Counted from the first letter of the stretch, positions 23,199 to 31,997 are shown. The stretch: DNA of 34,883 nucleotides from Streptomyces sp. 8K308 (GCF_004348315.1 NZ_SMKC01000043.1:1-34883); one strand, 5' to 3'. Notes: generated from the sequence alone by a model not told the origin. A program made the numbers and translations.

Positions 23199-23864
23199 TC
23201 AGGCGGGCTCGGCCCGCGCGGTCACCCGCTGGGAGGTGTCCTCCTGCGCGATCCTGCGCAGCGCGGCCATCGCCGCGTCCCCCAGCACGGTGCCGAGCAC
23301 CACACCCTCGATCTTGCCGTCCGTGCCGGCCATCTCCCCCACCACGGAGAGCTCGGCCGCCGCCAGCTCACTGGCCGCCTCCGCGTAGCGGTCGAGCAGC
23401 ACGAGCATCTCGCCCTGCCCCAGGTCCCGGTAGGTGGTGACGATCTGAACGAGCATCGCCCAGCCCGGGTTCTTCTCGGCCTTCGCCGGGTTCCACCCGT
23501 GCCGGCGAGCCAGCTCGGAGACCTCACGCTCGGCGAGCCTCCGCTCCTCCGCCGTGCCGCGCTCGGCCGCGGCCCGGCTGACCGCCAACTGGGCCACGCC
23601 CAGCATGTCGTGCACGGTGCCACCCGGCGCGTCCACCTCGGCCAGCACCTCGCGGGCCGCCGCGATGGACAGGCCGCCCACCTCCAGCATGGCGCGGATC
23701 AGCTTGAGCCGGCGCACATGGGACTCGTCGTACCGCACCTGGTTCGGGCTGGTGCGCTCGCCCGCGGGAAGCATCCCTTCCCTGGCGTAGTACTTGATCG
23801 TCGGAACCGAAACTCCGGTTCGCTGCGCCAGCTCTCCAATACGCATTCCCTCAGCATAAGCCAC
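23199..23864 (-). CDS. MerR-family transcriptional regulator
   Basis: About 221 residues. The winged HTH begins MRIGELAQRTGVSVPTIKYY and continues with REGMLPAG and VRYDESHVRRLKLI, then a helical linker and a C-terminal domain of about 130 residues that is not a known TipAS-type fold by eye. No Cys pair typical of metal sensors is visible, so it is probably a drug- or metabolite-responsive activator. The GTG at 23864 has GGAGG 9 nt upstream; the ATG at 23846 fits the family's usual start but has GAGGGA directly abutting it. It lies just upstream of the exporter on the same strand. Confidence 0.92.
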   Translation of the reverse strand: MAYAEGMRIGELAQRTGVSVPTIKYYAREGMLPAGERTSPNQVRYDESHVRRLKLIRAMLEVGGLSIAAAREVLAEVDAPGGTVHDMLGVAQLAVSRAAAERGTAEERRLAEREVSELARRHGWNPAKAEKNPGWAMLVQIVTTYRDLGQGEMLVLLDRYAEAASELAAAELSVVGEMAGTDGKIEGVVLGTVLGDAAMAALRRIAQEDTSQRVTARAEPA

Positions 23865-23937
23865 CCGGCGAATCCTCCGTAGAGAGCGCTCTCGTTCCCG
23901 TCGCGCGAAGCGCCGACCAGGGCATGTGAATTCGCCT

Positions 23938-24627
23938 TTATCGGGCCCGATTCGCGCCCGCGAGCACCGGCCGCCGCGTGGGCTCGGCGGGAACGGCGAC
24001 GGCGGTCACCAGCAATCCGTGACCGACCGCCAGACGCCCCCGGAATCCGCCCGGCGCCGCGTCACCCAGCTCGGGCGCCGGCACCAGGAACCCGACCGAA
24101 AACGACCTTGTGTCCGGCTCGAAGAAGATCTCGGCCTGGTGGAAGCCGAGTTGGCGCCCGGTGAGCGGGAACCACACCTTGTAGACGCTCTCCTTGGCGC
24201 TGAACAGCATCCGGTCCCAGTGCGTGCCGGGCGGCAGCCGGCGCAGCGCGGCCGCCTCCGCGGCCGTGGCGATCCGCGCCAGCACGCCGGGCTTCAGCGG
24301 CCCGTGCGGCTCCGCGTCCACCCCGACGGCGAGCGCCTCGCGCGAGAGCGCCGCCGCCCGGTAGCCGGTGGTGTGGGTGATAGACCCGGTGACGCCCGGG
24401 GGCCAACCCGGGGCGCCGCGCGCCCCGGGCAGGATCGCCGCCGGCGGCACCCCGAGCCGGCCGAGGGCCAGCCGCGCGCAGTGCCTGGCGGTGGTGAACG
24501 CCAGGCGCCGCCGCTCGGCCGCCCGCGCGACGACGGCCTCCTCCTCGGGGAGGAGCGCCGCCTCCGGCGGGTCGCCGAACGCCTCGGCGACCACGACCCA
24601 GGACGGCACGATCGACTCGAGCAGCAT
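23938..24627 (-). CDS. Sfp/EntD-type 4'-phosphopantetheinyl transferase
   Basis: A 229-residue enzyme that moves phosphopantetheine from CoA to the conserved serine of carrier proteins. The family motifs are present: GVTGSITHT (78-86), the Mg-binding GVDAE (102-106), and FSAKESVYKVW (142-152) with the catalytic Glu and Lys. The length matches EntD/Sfp enzymes. GAGGGGCGCGGG precedes the ATG at 24627. The presence of three discrete ACP genes in the window explains the need for it. Confidence 0.95.
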   Translation of the reverse strand: MLLESIVPSWVVVAEAFGDPPEAALLPEEEAVVARAAERRRLAFTTARHCARLALGRLGVPPAAILPGARGAPGWPPGVTGSITHTTGYRAAALSREALAVGVDAEPHGPLKPGVLARIATAAEAAALRRLPPGTHWDRMLFSAKESVYKVWFPLTGRQLGFHQAEIFFEPDTRSFSVGFLVPAPELGDAAPGGFRGRLAVGHGLLVTAVAVPAEPTRRPVLAGANRAR

Positions 24628-24687
24628 CCCGCGCCCCTCCCTCCTTCTCACTCCGTCCCCCTGCGGCCCGCCGCTGACCGGTGCCCA

Positions 24688-24740
24688 AGGGCCTGTCTTC
24701 CGGATCTTCCGGGCTCGCGAAGACCCAAAAGACAGGCCCT
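24688..24740 (-). terminator. Terminator of the core KS/halogenase operon
   Basis: A perfect 12-bp inverted repeat (AGGGCCTGTCTT / AAGACAGGCCCT) encloses a 29-nt region that holds a smaller CTTC/GAAG stem. It lies 100 bp after the stop of the carboxylase gene at 24840 and upstream of the phosphopantetheinyl transferase start, so it separates the two minus-strand units. Confidence 0.8.
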
Positions 24741-24839
24741 GACGCAATGCCAGTGACTTAAGGGTCGATTCGCGCGTCTGACGTGCGGGAACGTCGCCCT
24801 ACGGCGCTCTCGAGAGCCATAAAGTCACCGGTATTGGCC

Positions 24840-26429
24840 CTAGACGGGCGTCGTGCCGTGCTTGCGCTCGGGCAGGTGGGCCTTCTTCGCACGCAGCATG
24901 GCGAGCGACCTGATCAGCACCGAGCGGGTCTCGGCGGGGTCGATGACGTCGTCCACCAGGCCGCGCTCGGCCGCGTAGTACGGGTGCATCAGCTCCGCCT
25001 TGTACTCCCTGACCACCCGGGCCCTGGTGGCGTCCGGGTCGTCGGCCGCCGCGATCTCCCGGCGGAAGATCACGTTGGCCGCGCCCTCGGCACCCATCAC
25101 CGCCACCTCGTTGATCGGCCAGGCGAAGGCAAGGTCGGTGCCGATGGAGCGGGAGTCCATCACGATGTAGGCGCCGCCGTACGCCTTGCGCAGGATCACC
25201 GAGATCCGTGGCACGGTGGCGTTGCAGTAGGCGTACAGCAGCTTGGCACCGTGCCTGATGATCCCGTTCTGCTCCTGGTCCTTGCCCGGCAGGAAGCCGG
25301 GCACGTCGACCAGCGTGACCAGCGGGATGTTGAACGCGTCGCAGAACTCGATGAAGTTGGCGGCCTTCTCGCTCGCCCGGCTGTCGAGCACCCCGGCGAA
25401 CGAGTTGGGCTGGTTGGCCACCAGACCGACCGTCTGGCCCGCGAGCCTGACGAAGCCACACAGGATGTTGCCCGCCCACTGGGCGTGCACCTCGAAGAAC
25501 TCGCCGTGGTCCGCGATCTCCTCGATGACGGCGTGCATGTCGTAGGAGCGGCGCGGGTCGGCCGGCACCAGTTCGAGCAACGCCTCGCTCCGCCGCTCCG
25601 GCGGGTCGTCCGAGGGCACCACCGGTGGCCGCTCCCGGTTGTTGGCCGGCAGCAGGGACAGCAGGTAGCGCACCTCCTCGAGGCACTCGGTCTCGGTGTC
25701 GTGGACGAAGGACGCCACCCCCGACATCCGGGCGTGCGTGGCGGCGCCGCCGAGTTCCTCGTGCGACACGGACTCACCGGTCACCGCCTTCACCACGTCG
25801 GGCCCGGTGATGTACATCTGCGACATCCCGCGGACCATGAACACGAAGTCCGTGAGCGCCGGCGAGTAGGCGGCGCCTCCGGCGCACGGCCCCAGGATCA
25901 CGCTGATCTGCGGGATGACGCCGGAGGCGGCGACGTTGCGCCGGAAGATGCCGCCGTACCCGGCGAGCGCCATGACGCCCTCCTGGATACGGGCCCCGGC
26001 TCCGTCGCTGAGGCTGACCAGCGGGGCGCCGGCGGTCTCAGCCATGTCCATGACCTTATGGATCTTCTCCGCGTGCGACTCGCCCAGCGAGCCGCCGAAG
26101 ATGCGGAAGTCATGGGCGTAGGCGAAGACCGTGCGGCCGTGCACCAGGCCCCAGCCGGTCACCACCCCGTCGGTGTAGGGGCGTTGCCGCTCCAGGCCGA
26201 AGCCGGTGGCCCGGTGCCTGCGGAGCGGCTCGATCTCGGTGAAGGTGCCCTTGTCAAAGAGCAGCTCGAGCCGCTCGTCGACGGTGAGCTTGCCCTTGGC
26301 CCGCTGGTTGTCGGTGGCCCGCTGGCTGATGCCCTTGCCGTTCTCCGTCTTGATGTGGCGGAGTTCGGCGACTCGATCCCGCACGTCGGGCACCTCGGGC
26401 GCGGACGGTGCGGCGACATCTCCGGTCAA
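24840..26429 (-). CDS. Acyl-CoA carboxylase beta (carboxyltransferase) subunit
   Basis: A 529-residue biotin-dependent carboxyltransferase of the PccB/AccD type, making malonyl-, methylmalonyl- or longer alkylmalonyl-CoA with a biotinylated alpha subunit encoded elsewhere. Seen are GGSLGESHAEKIHKVMDMA, the oxyanion loop region LSDGAGARIQEGV, GPCAGGAAYSPAL (about 195-207) and, in the C-half, LVDVPGFLPGKDQE and RKAYGGAYIVMDS. TTG at 26429 is the likely start, with AGGGG upstream and 9 bp after the halogenase stop; the in-frame GTG at VPDVRD is an alternative. Being last in the ketosynthase operon, it should supply extender units. Confidence 0.95.
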   Translation of the reverse strand: MTGDVAAPSAPEVPDVRDRVAELRHIKTENGKGISQRATDNQRAKGKLTVDERLELLFDKGTFTEIEPLRRHRATGFGLERQRPYTDGVVTGWGLVHGRTVFAYAHDFRIFGGSLGESHAEKIHKVMDMAETAGAPLVSLSDGAGARIQEGVMALAGYGGIFRRNVAASGVIPQISVILGPCAGGAAYSPALTDFVFMVRGMSQMYITGPDVVKAVTGESVSHEELGGAATHARMSGVASFVHDTETECLEEVRYLLSLLPANNRERPPVVPSDDPPERRSEALLELVPADPRRSYDMHAVIEEIADHGEFFEVHAQWAGNILCGFVRLAGQTVGLVANQPNSFAGVLDSRASEKAANFIEFCDAFNIPLVTLVDVPGFLPGKDQEQNGIIRHGAKLLYAYCNATVPRISVILRKAYGGAYIVMDSRSIGTDLAFAWPINEVAVMGAEGAANVIFRREIAAADDPDATRARVVREYKAELMHPYYAAERGLVDDVIDPAETRSVLIRSLAMLRAKKAHLPERKHGTTPV

Positions 26430-26438
26430 CGTCCGCCC

Positions 26439-27782
26439 CTAAACGTTGGTCGGGACGCTGGTCCTGAGGTTGGACAGGTACGGGTACCAGACGTGACCCG
26501 GGTCGTTCTCAACCTCCTTGATCGACTCGCGCATGGCGACCAGCGCCTTGGGGCTCTCCTCGTACATGTCGCCCTGGAGCAGCTGGAGCACGTCGATCCG
26601 GAACTTCGGGTCCTGGACGAACTCGGCGAAGAGGATGTTGAGCCGGTAGTAGATCTGGATGAACTCGTACCAGTTGCGGGTGCCCATCGACTGGAGGCGT
26701 TCGTACTCGGCGAACTGGGACCGGTCGAACTTGTCCGCCTTGGCGGCCTCGATGATGTCGCGGGTGGCCAGCCGGGCGGTGTTCATGGCGATGCTGACGC
26801 CGCTGGAGAAGATCGGGTCGACGAACCGGGCGGCGTCGCCGATCAGCACGTAGCGGTCGCCGGCGACCTGCGACATGGAGTAGCTGTAGTCGCCCTCGGC
26901 GCGGTAAGGCCGCACCCGCTCGCACTTCTTGAGCTCCGCGGCCAGGTCGGGGCGGGTGGCCACGAACTTCCAGAAGAACTTCTCACGGTCCGCGTTGAGC
27001 TCGGCGAACTGCTTCTTCTGGGTCACCACGCCGATGCTGGTGATGGTCTCGGTGATGGGGATCTGCCAGACCCAGGTGTCGTTCATCGGCAGGAAGTGGA
27101 TCTGGATGTGGTCCACTTCCTTCGGGTCCTGGCACAGCGCGCCCCGGTCGAGGCCGTCGAACCAGGTGTGGATGGCGTACTGGTCGAAGTGCGGGTCGCC
27201 GATCTTCAGCTTCTGCTGCTTGCCGAGCAGGGTGTGCCGGCCGGAGGCGTCGACGACCATCTTCGTCGTGAAGTCGGTCGACTTGGGACCGATCCTGGCG
27301 GTCACCGTGACCAGCTCGGGGTCGTCGAAGTCGACCTTGGAGACCCGGATGCCCTGGAAGACCTTGGCGCCCAGCTCCTCAGCGTGCTTCAGCAGGATCA
27401 GGTCGAACTTGCCGCGGTCGACGTGGTACGTGTAGTCACGGTCCACGCCCTCCTGGGCCCGTTCCCCGAACCGGACCTCGGCGTGGCCGTCGGCGGCGAA
27501 GTCCATGGAGAGCGAGGGCTGGTTCATCCGCGCGTGCTTGCCCGGGGTGGTCCAGGTGGCCCCGTACTTCTTGGGGAAGTTGGCCTCCTCGATCTTCGGC
27601 ATCACGCCGGTCTCGAGCAGCACCCGGGTGGTGGCCGGCACCAGGGACTCGCCGACGTGCGGCCGCGGGAACATCTCGCTCTCGAAGACGGCGACCGAGA
27701 GGCCCTCCTTGGCCAGGTAGGAGGCCGCGGAGGAGCCCGCGGGGCCGCCGCCGATGATGATCACGTCGAAATCAGTCTTCAT
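26439..27782 (-). CDS. Flavin-dependent halogenase
   Basis: A 447-residue FAD-dependent halogenase of the carrier-bound/phenolic type. The FAD site is GGGPAGS (11-17), the halogenase signature WxWxIP is present as WVWQIP (237-242), and a second flavin motif GDAARFVDPIFSSGV lies at 315-329. The signature distinguishes it from ordinary FAD monooxygenases and geranylgeranyl reductases of the same fold. A candidate for the catalytic Lys lies in NFPKKYGATW. It needs reduced FAD from a separate reductase, which is not seen in the window. Its place between the KS pair and the carboxylase implies a chlorinated or brominated polyketide, modified on an ACP or afterwards. Confidence 0.93.
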   Translation of the reverse strand: MKTDFDVIIIGGGPAGSSAASYLAKEGLSVAVFESEMFPRPHVGESLVPATTRVLLETGVMPKIEEANFPKKYGATWTTPGKHARMNQPSLSMDFAADGHAEVRFGERAQEGVDRDYTYHVDRGKFDLILLKHAEELGAKVFQGIRVSKVDFDDPELVTVTARIGPKSTDFTTKMVVDASGRHTLLGKQQKLKIGDPHFDQYAIHTWFDGLDRGALCQDPKEVDHIQIHFLPMNDTWVWQIPITETITSIGVVTQKKQFAELNADREKFFWKFVATRPDLAAELKKCERVRPYRAEGDYSYSMSQVAGDRYVLIGDAARFVDPIFSSGVSIAMNTARLATRDIIEAAKADKFDRSQFAEYERLQSMGTRNWYEFIQIYYRLNILFAEFVQDPKFRIDVLQLLQGDMYEESPKALVAMRESIKEVENDPGHVWYPYLSNLRTSVPTNV

Positions 27783-27840
27783 GACCCACCTGTTCTCGTT
27801 GACTCGATCCGATGTGGACGTGGTGGTGTGACGGTGGTGA

Positions 27841-28947
27841 CTACGCGCCCGGGCGGCGCAGCAGGAAGCAGCCGACGGAGCCGTCAGTGCCGAGCGAGGT
27901 GACGAGGGCGTGCCGCTCCTCGGGGTGGGAGCCGCCCGACCAGCGGGCGAGCACGGCGGCCGCCTGCAGGGCGCCGCTGGCGCTGTAGGTGTCGCCGACC
28001 GCGTCGGAGACCCGGATCGCGGTCGGCAGTTCGCCGAGCGCGAGCCGCAGTCCGTACTCCTCGACGGCGCGGGCCCCCTGCTGGCTCGCGGCGCCGAGCG
28101 AGACGAGGTCCACGTCGCCCGCCGGGACACCGGCGCGCTCCAGCAGCCGGGTGACGGACCGGGCGAGGCCACGGGCCGGGGTGATCCGGCGGTCGCGCGG
28201 ATCGAAGTAGCCGACCTCGGCGCCGAGCAGCTCGGCCAGCACCTCACGGTCGCCGACCAGCGCGGGGTCCTCGGCGACCAGCATCGCGCAGCCCTCGCCG
28301 AGCAGCGCGTCCCGGGTGAGCGTGCCCGACTTGTGCCAGCCCCAGGCCACCTGCGGACTCAACTCCTCGACGCCGCCCACGAACACCCGGGTGGCGTGGC
28401 CGAAGCGGATGGCGTTGCGGGCGTAGCGCAGCGCCGAGGCGCTCGACGCGTGCCCGTTGGCCAGGGTGGAGTTGACGCCCTGGAAGGCGTTCCAGACGGC
28501 GACCTGTCCGGCGCAGGAGTTCATCACGGAGTTGGGGAACCGGGAGGGCACGTAGCCGACCTCGGGCTTGAAGATGGAGTGGGCCAGCTCGTAGACGCTG
28601 CGCACGCTCCCGGTGGTGGTGCCGACGGCCACGCCGGTCCTTGCGCGCAGCGCGTCGTCGTCGGCGGCGCCGGCGGACTCAAGGGCGAGCCGGGTCGCGA
28701 CGAGGGTGAAGCCGATCATGCGGTCGAGCCGGCGGGTGCCCTTGCGGCCGACGTAGTCGGCGAGCCGGATCTCCGGCACGGTGCGCACGGCGATCGGCGG
28801 CAGCGCCTCCGCGTCCTCGGCGGCGGGCGTGGCGTTGGCCGCGGTCTCGCCGTCGAGCAGCGCGCGCAGGGCGTCGAGCCCGGCGCCCGCCGGTGAGACC
28901 ACGCCGCAGCCGGTGATGGCGACCGGGTCCGGGACCGAGGTGGTCAC
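27841..28947 (-). CDS. Ketosynthase beta / chain-length-factor-like protein, catalytically dead
   Basis: A 368-residue thiolase-fold KS homologue that starts with GTG overlapping the KSalpha stop by 4 bp, the classic KSalpha-KSbeta arrangement. Aligned by eye to KSalpha, the active-site Cys is His166 (TLANGHASSASAL), the HGTGT His is Gly (VSLGAASQQG) and the GHT His is Asp (VGDTYSAS), so it cannot condense. Cys145 (MNSCAGQ) lies outside the active-site position. It is about 40 residues shorter than KSalpha. It should pair with KSalpha and set chain length. The His in place of the usual Gln of chain-length factors is unusual. Confidence 0.87.
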   Translation of the reverse strand: MTTSVPDPVAITGCGVVSPAGAGLDALRALLDGETAANATPAAEDAEALPPIAVRTVPEIRLADYVGRKGTRRLDRMIGFTLVATRLALESAGAADDDALRARTGVAVGTTTGSVRSVYELAHSIFKPEVGYVPSRFPNSVMNSCAGQVAVWNAFQGVNSTLANGHASSASALRYARNAIRFGHATRVFVGGVEELSPQVAWGWHKSGTLTRDALLGEGCAMLVAEDPALVGDREVLAELLGAEVGYFDPRDRRITPARGLARSVTRLLERAGVPAGDVDLVSLGAASQQGARAVEEYGLRLALGELPTAIRVSDAVGDTYSASGALQAAAVLARWSGGSHPEERHALVTSLGTDGSVGCFLLRRPGA

Positions 28948-30164
28948 TTGACCCTCCCGAAGATGGTGATGGCGTTGTTGCCGCCGAAGGCGAAGCCGTG
29001 GTTCTCGACGATGTTGAGGTTGGCCGGCTTGGCCACGCCGGGAACGAAGTCGATGCCGGGGCCGAGCTCGGGGTCGGTCTCCCGCAGCGTGGCGGTGGGC
29101 GGCAGGAAGCCCTCCTCGAGCGCCTTGCAGCAGATCACGGCGCCCAGGCCGCTGGCCGCGCCCATGGTGTGGCCGAGCATGGACTTGATGGAGCTGATCG
29201 GCGGCACGTCGTCGCCGAACACCGCGCGGGCCGCGGCGACTTCGGCGGCGTCGCTGGCCGGGGTGCCGGTGCCGTGGGCGCAGATGTAGTCGATCTCCTG
29301 CGGCTTGACGCCGGCGGAGGCGTGCGCCGCCTGGATGCAGGAGGTGATGGTGGGGACGTCGGGCTGGGTCATGTGCTTGGCGTCGCAGTTGACGCCGTAG
29401 CCCAGCACCTCGGCGTAGATCCGGGCCCCGCGCGCGACGGCGTGCTCCAGCGGTTCGAGGAGGATGCAGACGCCGCCCTCCGCGGTGACGATGCCGGAGC
29501 GCTTGCTGTCGAAGGGCCGCAGGATCTCGGAGATGATGCCGATGAGCGAGAAGCCCAGGTGCGTGTAGCGGCTGACCGAGTCGGCGCCGCCGGCGAGGAA
29601 GAAGTCGGCCTCGCCGGTGCGGACCAGGTCGTAGCCGTAGCCCAGCGTGTAGTTGCTCGCCGAGCAGGCGGTGCCGAAGGTGACGGCCTCGCCGGTGAGG
29701 CCGAGCTCGCTGTTGACGGCGCCGGCCAGCCGGTTGGCGGGCGCGCTGACCACCGGTCCTGGGCCGAACTCGTCGCCGCCGCTGCGCGACCACTGCTCGG
29801 CGATGCCGTACATCACGCGCGGCTCGCCGCTGGCGGTGCCCATGGCGGAGCCGGTGTTGGAGGCGCTGAGCAGCTCGGGGTCGATGTGCGCGTCACGGAC
29901 GGCGAGCCGCGCCGCGGAGGCGGCGAACTGGCCGCTGCGGCCCCAGTTCTCGGGGTCGAGGCGTTCCAGGATCGCTCCCGGGTCGAAGTCCTTGACCTCG
30001 CCGGCGTTGCGCTTGTCGTAGCCGCTGGCGTCGAAGCTGCTGATCGGGGATATCCCGCTGCGGCCGGCCTTGATGGACTCGGTGAACGGCTCGACCCCGA
30101 TTCCGATGCTGCTGACCACGCCGAGACCCGTGATCACCACGCGCCGGGTGTTCGGCTCAGACAT
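28944..30164 (-). CDS. Ketosynthase alpha (KAS II type)
   Basis: A 406-residue FabF-like condensing enzyme with a full active site: Cys167 (FGTACSASN), His297 (AHGTGTP), Lys327 and His332 (IKSMLGHTMGAASG). NHGFAFGGNNA at the C-terminus is typical of the fold. It extends chains with malonyl-ACP. The ATG at 30164 lies inside the end of the ACP gene (8-bp overlap), so ACP, KSalpha and KSbeta are translationally coupled. The FabF-like rather than aromatic-type sequence, with no aromatase or cyclase of the usual type nearby, makes a reduced or polyene-like product more plausible than an aromatic polycycle; this is an inference. Confidence 0.95.
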   Translation of the reverse strand: MSEPNTRRVVITGLGVVSSIGIGVEPFTESIKAGRSGISPISSFDASGYDKRNAGEVKDFDPGAILERLDPENWGRSGQFAASAARLAVRDAHIDPELLSASNTGSAMGTASGEPRVMYGIAEQWSRSGGDEFGPGPVVSAPANRLAGAVNSELGLTGEAVTFGTACSASNYTLGYGYDLVRTGEADFFLAGGADSVSRYTHLGFSLIGIISEILRPFDSKRSGIVTAEGGVCILLEPLEHAVARGARIYAEVLGYGVNCDAKHMTQPDVPTITSCIQAAHASAGVKPQEIDYICAHGTGTPASDAAEVAAARAVFGDDVPPISSIKSMLGHTMGAASGLGAVICCKALEEGFLPPTATLRETDPELGPGIDFVPGVAKPANLNIVENHGFAFGGNNAITIFGRVK

Positions 30165-30432
30165 CACTGCCCGCTCCGCTGTGCTCGGTCACGAGCTTGA
30201 GGACGACTTCAAGACTGACCATCTCGCCGACGCGGTCGGACGGAATGGTGACGTCCAACTCGTGCTCGAAACGGGCCACGATCGCGAGCAGCGACAGGGA
30301 GTCCGCCTCGTATTCCTCTTCGAAGTTGGCGCTCTCGGTGAGTTCTTCCGGCTCGATTTCGAGCTCTTCGGCGACGATCGAGCGGACGGCGGTGTGCAGC
30401 TGCGACACGGCCTGGGCGGCATCCTGGGTCAC
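30157..30432 (-). CDS. Acyl carrier protein of the KS operon
   Basis: A 91-residue ACP. EADSLSLLA gives the phosphopantetheine Ser45, within a strongly acidic protein. GTG at 30432 has GAGGAG 6 nt upstream, and this defines the start better than in-frame upstream codons. It is the first gene of the core minus-strand operon and overlaps KSalpha by 8 bp. It is the likely carrier of the growing chain. Confidence 0.95.
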   Translation of the reverse strand: MTQDAAQAVSQLHTAVRSIVAEELEIEPEELTESANFEEEYEADSLSLLAIVARFEHELDVTIPSDRVGEMVSLEVVLKLVTEHSGAGSDV

Positions 30433-30507
30433 CGGACACTCCTCAGTCTCGGGTTCGGTGGAGACGATTCGAGTTAAGCGACCGGCCGCGGCGCGCCGCA
30501 ACCGATG

Positions 30508-30540
30508 CCCCCTTAAGTTCCGCCCGACTTCCCCTAAAGT
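30508..30540. promoter_or_regulatory. Three 11-bp repeats, candidate SARP site between divergent operons
   Basis: Read on the minus strand, three consecutive 11-mers ACTTTAGGGGA, AGTCGGGCGGA and ACTTAAGGGGG occur; the outer two share ACTT-(A/T)-A-GGGG at 22-bp spacing. SARPs bind direct repeats spaced 11 or 22 bp near the -35 position. The site lies in the 264-bp spacer between the ACP (minus) and KASIII (plus) genes. Confidence 0.55.
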
Positions 30541-30696
30541 AGTAGCCCCCGGGGCGCGGGGAAGTCACCTGCATCACGTCGCGAGCCGAATTCCGGGGCG
30601 CCTGACGGGAATTGTATGCGCGATTGATGCCCCTTTGATGTCTGGCCGGTAGCAATTACCGCAGTGATGTGCCGCCTTTTGAGCGAGGGGATCAGC

Positions 30697-31713
30697 ATGG
30701 CTCGCGCCGCGGTTATCGATGCCATCGGCCACTATCTGCCCGAACGTCGGGAGGCCAACGACGAGTTGGCGCTGCGGATGGACACCAGCGACGAGTGGAT
30801 CAGGACCAGGACCGGGATCAGCGCCCGCGCCAGGGCCGGTGACGACGAGCCCACCTCGGTGCTCGGCGCCCGGGCCGGACGCGCCGCCCTTGACCAGGCC
30901 ACGGTCAGGGACGTCGACCTGGTGATCGTGGCCACCACCACGCCGGACATGAAGTGCCCGGCGACCGCGCCCGTGGTGGCCAGCGAACTGGGGCTCGCCG
31001 GCGCCGGCTCTTTCGACATGAACTCGGCCTGCACCGGGTTCCTCGCCGGCCTCGGAGTGGCGTCCGGCCTGATCAGCACGGGCAACGCCCGCTCGGTGCT
31101 GCTGGTCGGGGCCGAGAAGTACTCGTCGATCATCTACCCGAGCGACCGGGGCACCGCGCCGATCTTCGGGGACGGCGCCGCGGCGATGGTGCTGCGGACC
31201 GGCGACTCCGACGAGCTGGGCGCCATCGGGCGGGTGCACCTGGGCTCCGACGGCAACCTGTGGGCCCTGGCCCACGTGAGGTCCGGCGGCAGCGCGTTCC
31301 CCCGGGCCACCGGGGAGGACCCGCACGACCCGTACCTGCGGATGGACGGGCGGGCCACCTACCGGCACGCGGTCGCCCGGATGACAGAGACCTGCCGGCA
31401 GGCGCTCGCCGACCGGTCGATGTCGGTAGGGGACGTGGACCTGCTGGTGGCGCACCAGGCGAACGTGCGCATCCTCAACGAGGTCGCGAGGGAACTCGGA
31501 CTGCCCACCGAGAAGTCCCTGGTGGATCTCACGGATATCGGAAACACCGCGGCAGCCTCCATTCCGATGGCCCTGAGCCGAGCCCACGCCAAGGGCGCGC
31601 TGGCCGGCAAGGAAAGGATGTTGGTGACCGCTTTCGGTGCGGGCGCGAGCTGGGGAGCCACCGTTCTCCAGTGGCCGGACTCCATTTCGCGGAACTCGGG
31701 AGACGATAACTGA
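30697..31713 (+). CDS. Ketosynthase III (FabH-like)
   Basis: A 338-residue KASIII. The catalytic triad is Cys112 (MNSACTGFLAG), His253 (AHQANVRI) and Asn283 (IGNTAAAS). TRTGISARA and FGDGAAAMVL are typical family segments. It condenses an acyl-CoA or acyl-ACP starter with malonyl-ACP, or acts as an acyltransferase in some pathways. The ATG at 30697 has GAGGGG 7 nt upstream. It is divergent from the ACP/KS operon, and its stop overlaps the next ACP start (TGATG). Confidence 0.95.
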   Translation: MARAAVIDAIGHYLPERREANDELALRMDTSDEWIRTRTGISARARAGDDEPTSVLGARAGRAALDQATVRDVDLVIVATTTPDMKCPATAPVVASELGLAGAGSFDMNSACTGFLAGLGVASGLISTGNARSVLLVGAEKYSSIIYPSDRGTAPIFGDGAAAMVLRTGDSDELGAIGRVHLGSDGNLWALAHVRSGGSAFPRATGEDPHDPYLRMDGRATYRHAVARMTETCRQALADRSMSVGDVDLLVAHQANVRILNEVARELGLPTEKSLVDLTDIGNTAAASIPMALSRAHAKGALAGKERMLVTAFGAGASWGATVLQWPDSISRNSGDDN

Positions 31714-31997
31714 TGACCATCAGCTCGGGAGAGATCGTCGCGGATCTCCACGCACTCTCCGACCAGCTCGACCTCGATCTCGAGGAGATTGATGTGAGCG
31801 GCGCCTCGTCCCTGGAGAACGACCTGGGGATGGATTCGCTGAACCTGATGGACTTCCTGGTCTTCCTGGAGAAAAAGTACCAGGTGAAGATATCGGACGA
31901 GCACCTGAACGACGTCGAGACCATCAGCGACATCGTCCACGTGCTCAACGAGATCCGGCCGGCCGTGGCGGGCCCCGCCGGCGACGCGGGCGCATGA
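31713..31997 (+). CDS. Acyl carrier protein of the KASIII operon
   Basis: A 94-residue ACP with GMDSLNLMDF giving phosphopantetheine Ser42. Its start overlaps the KASIII stop and its stop overlaps the acyl-CoA dehydrogenase start (ATGA), a tightly coupled trio. The trio suggests that this ACP carries a starter or short intermediate, separate from the chain-extension ACP at 30157-30432. Confidence 0.95.
   Translation: MTISSGEIVADLHALSDQLDLDLEEIDVSGASSLENDLGMDSLNLMDFLVFLEKKYQVKISDEHLNDVETISDIVHVLNEIRPAVAGPAGDAGA

Noticed and set aside
24783..27902. Plus-strand open frame of over 1000 codons antisense to the carboxylase and halogenase genes
   Set aside because: It is a by-product of high third-position GC. 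The translation is Val/Gly/Asp/His-rich without family motifs, while the minus strand has two well-recognised enzymes.
27841..28947. KSbeta as a second active ketosynthase because of Cys145
   Set aside because: Alignment with KSalpha puts Cys145 about 20 residues before the active-site position, where His166 lies, and both catalytic histidines are missing.
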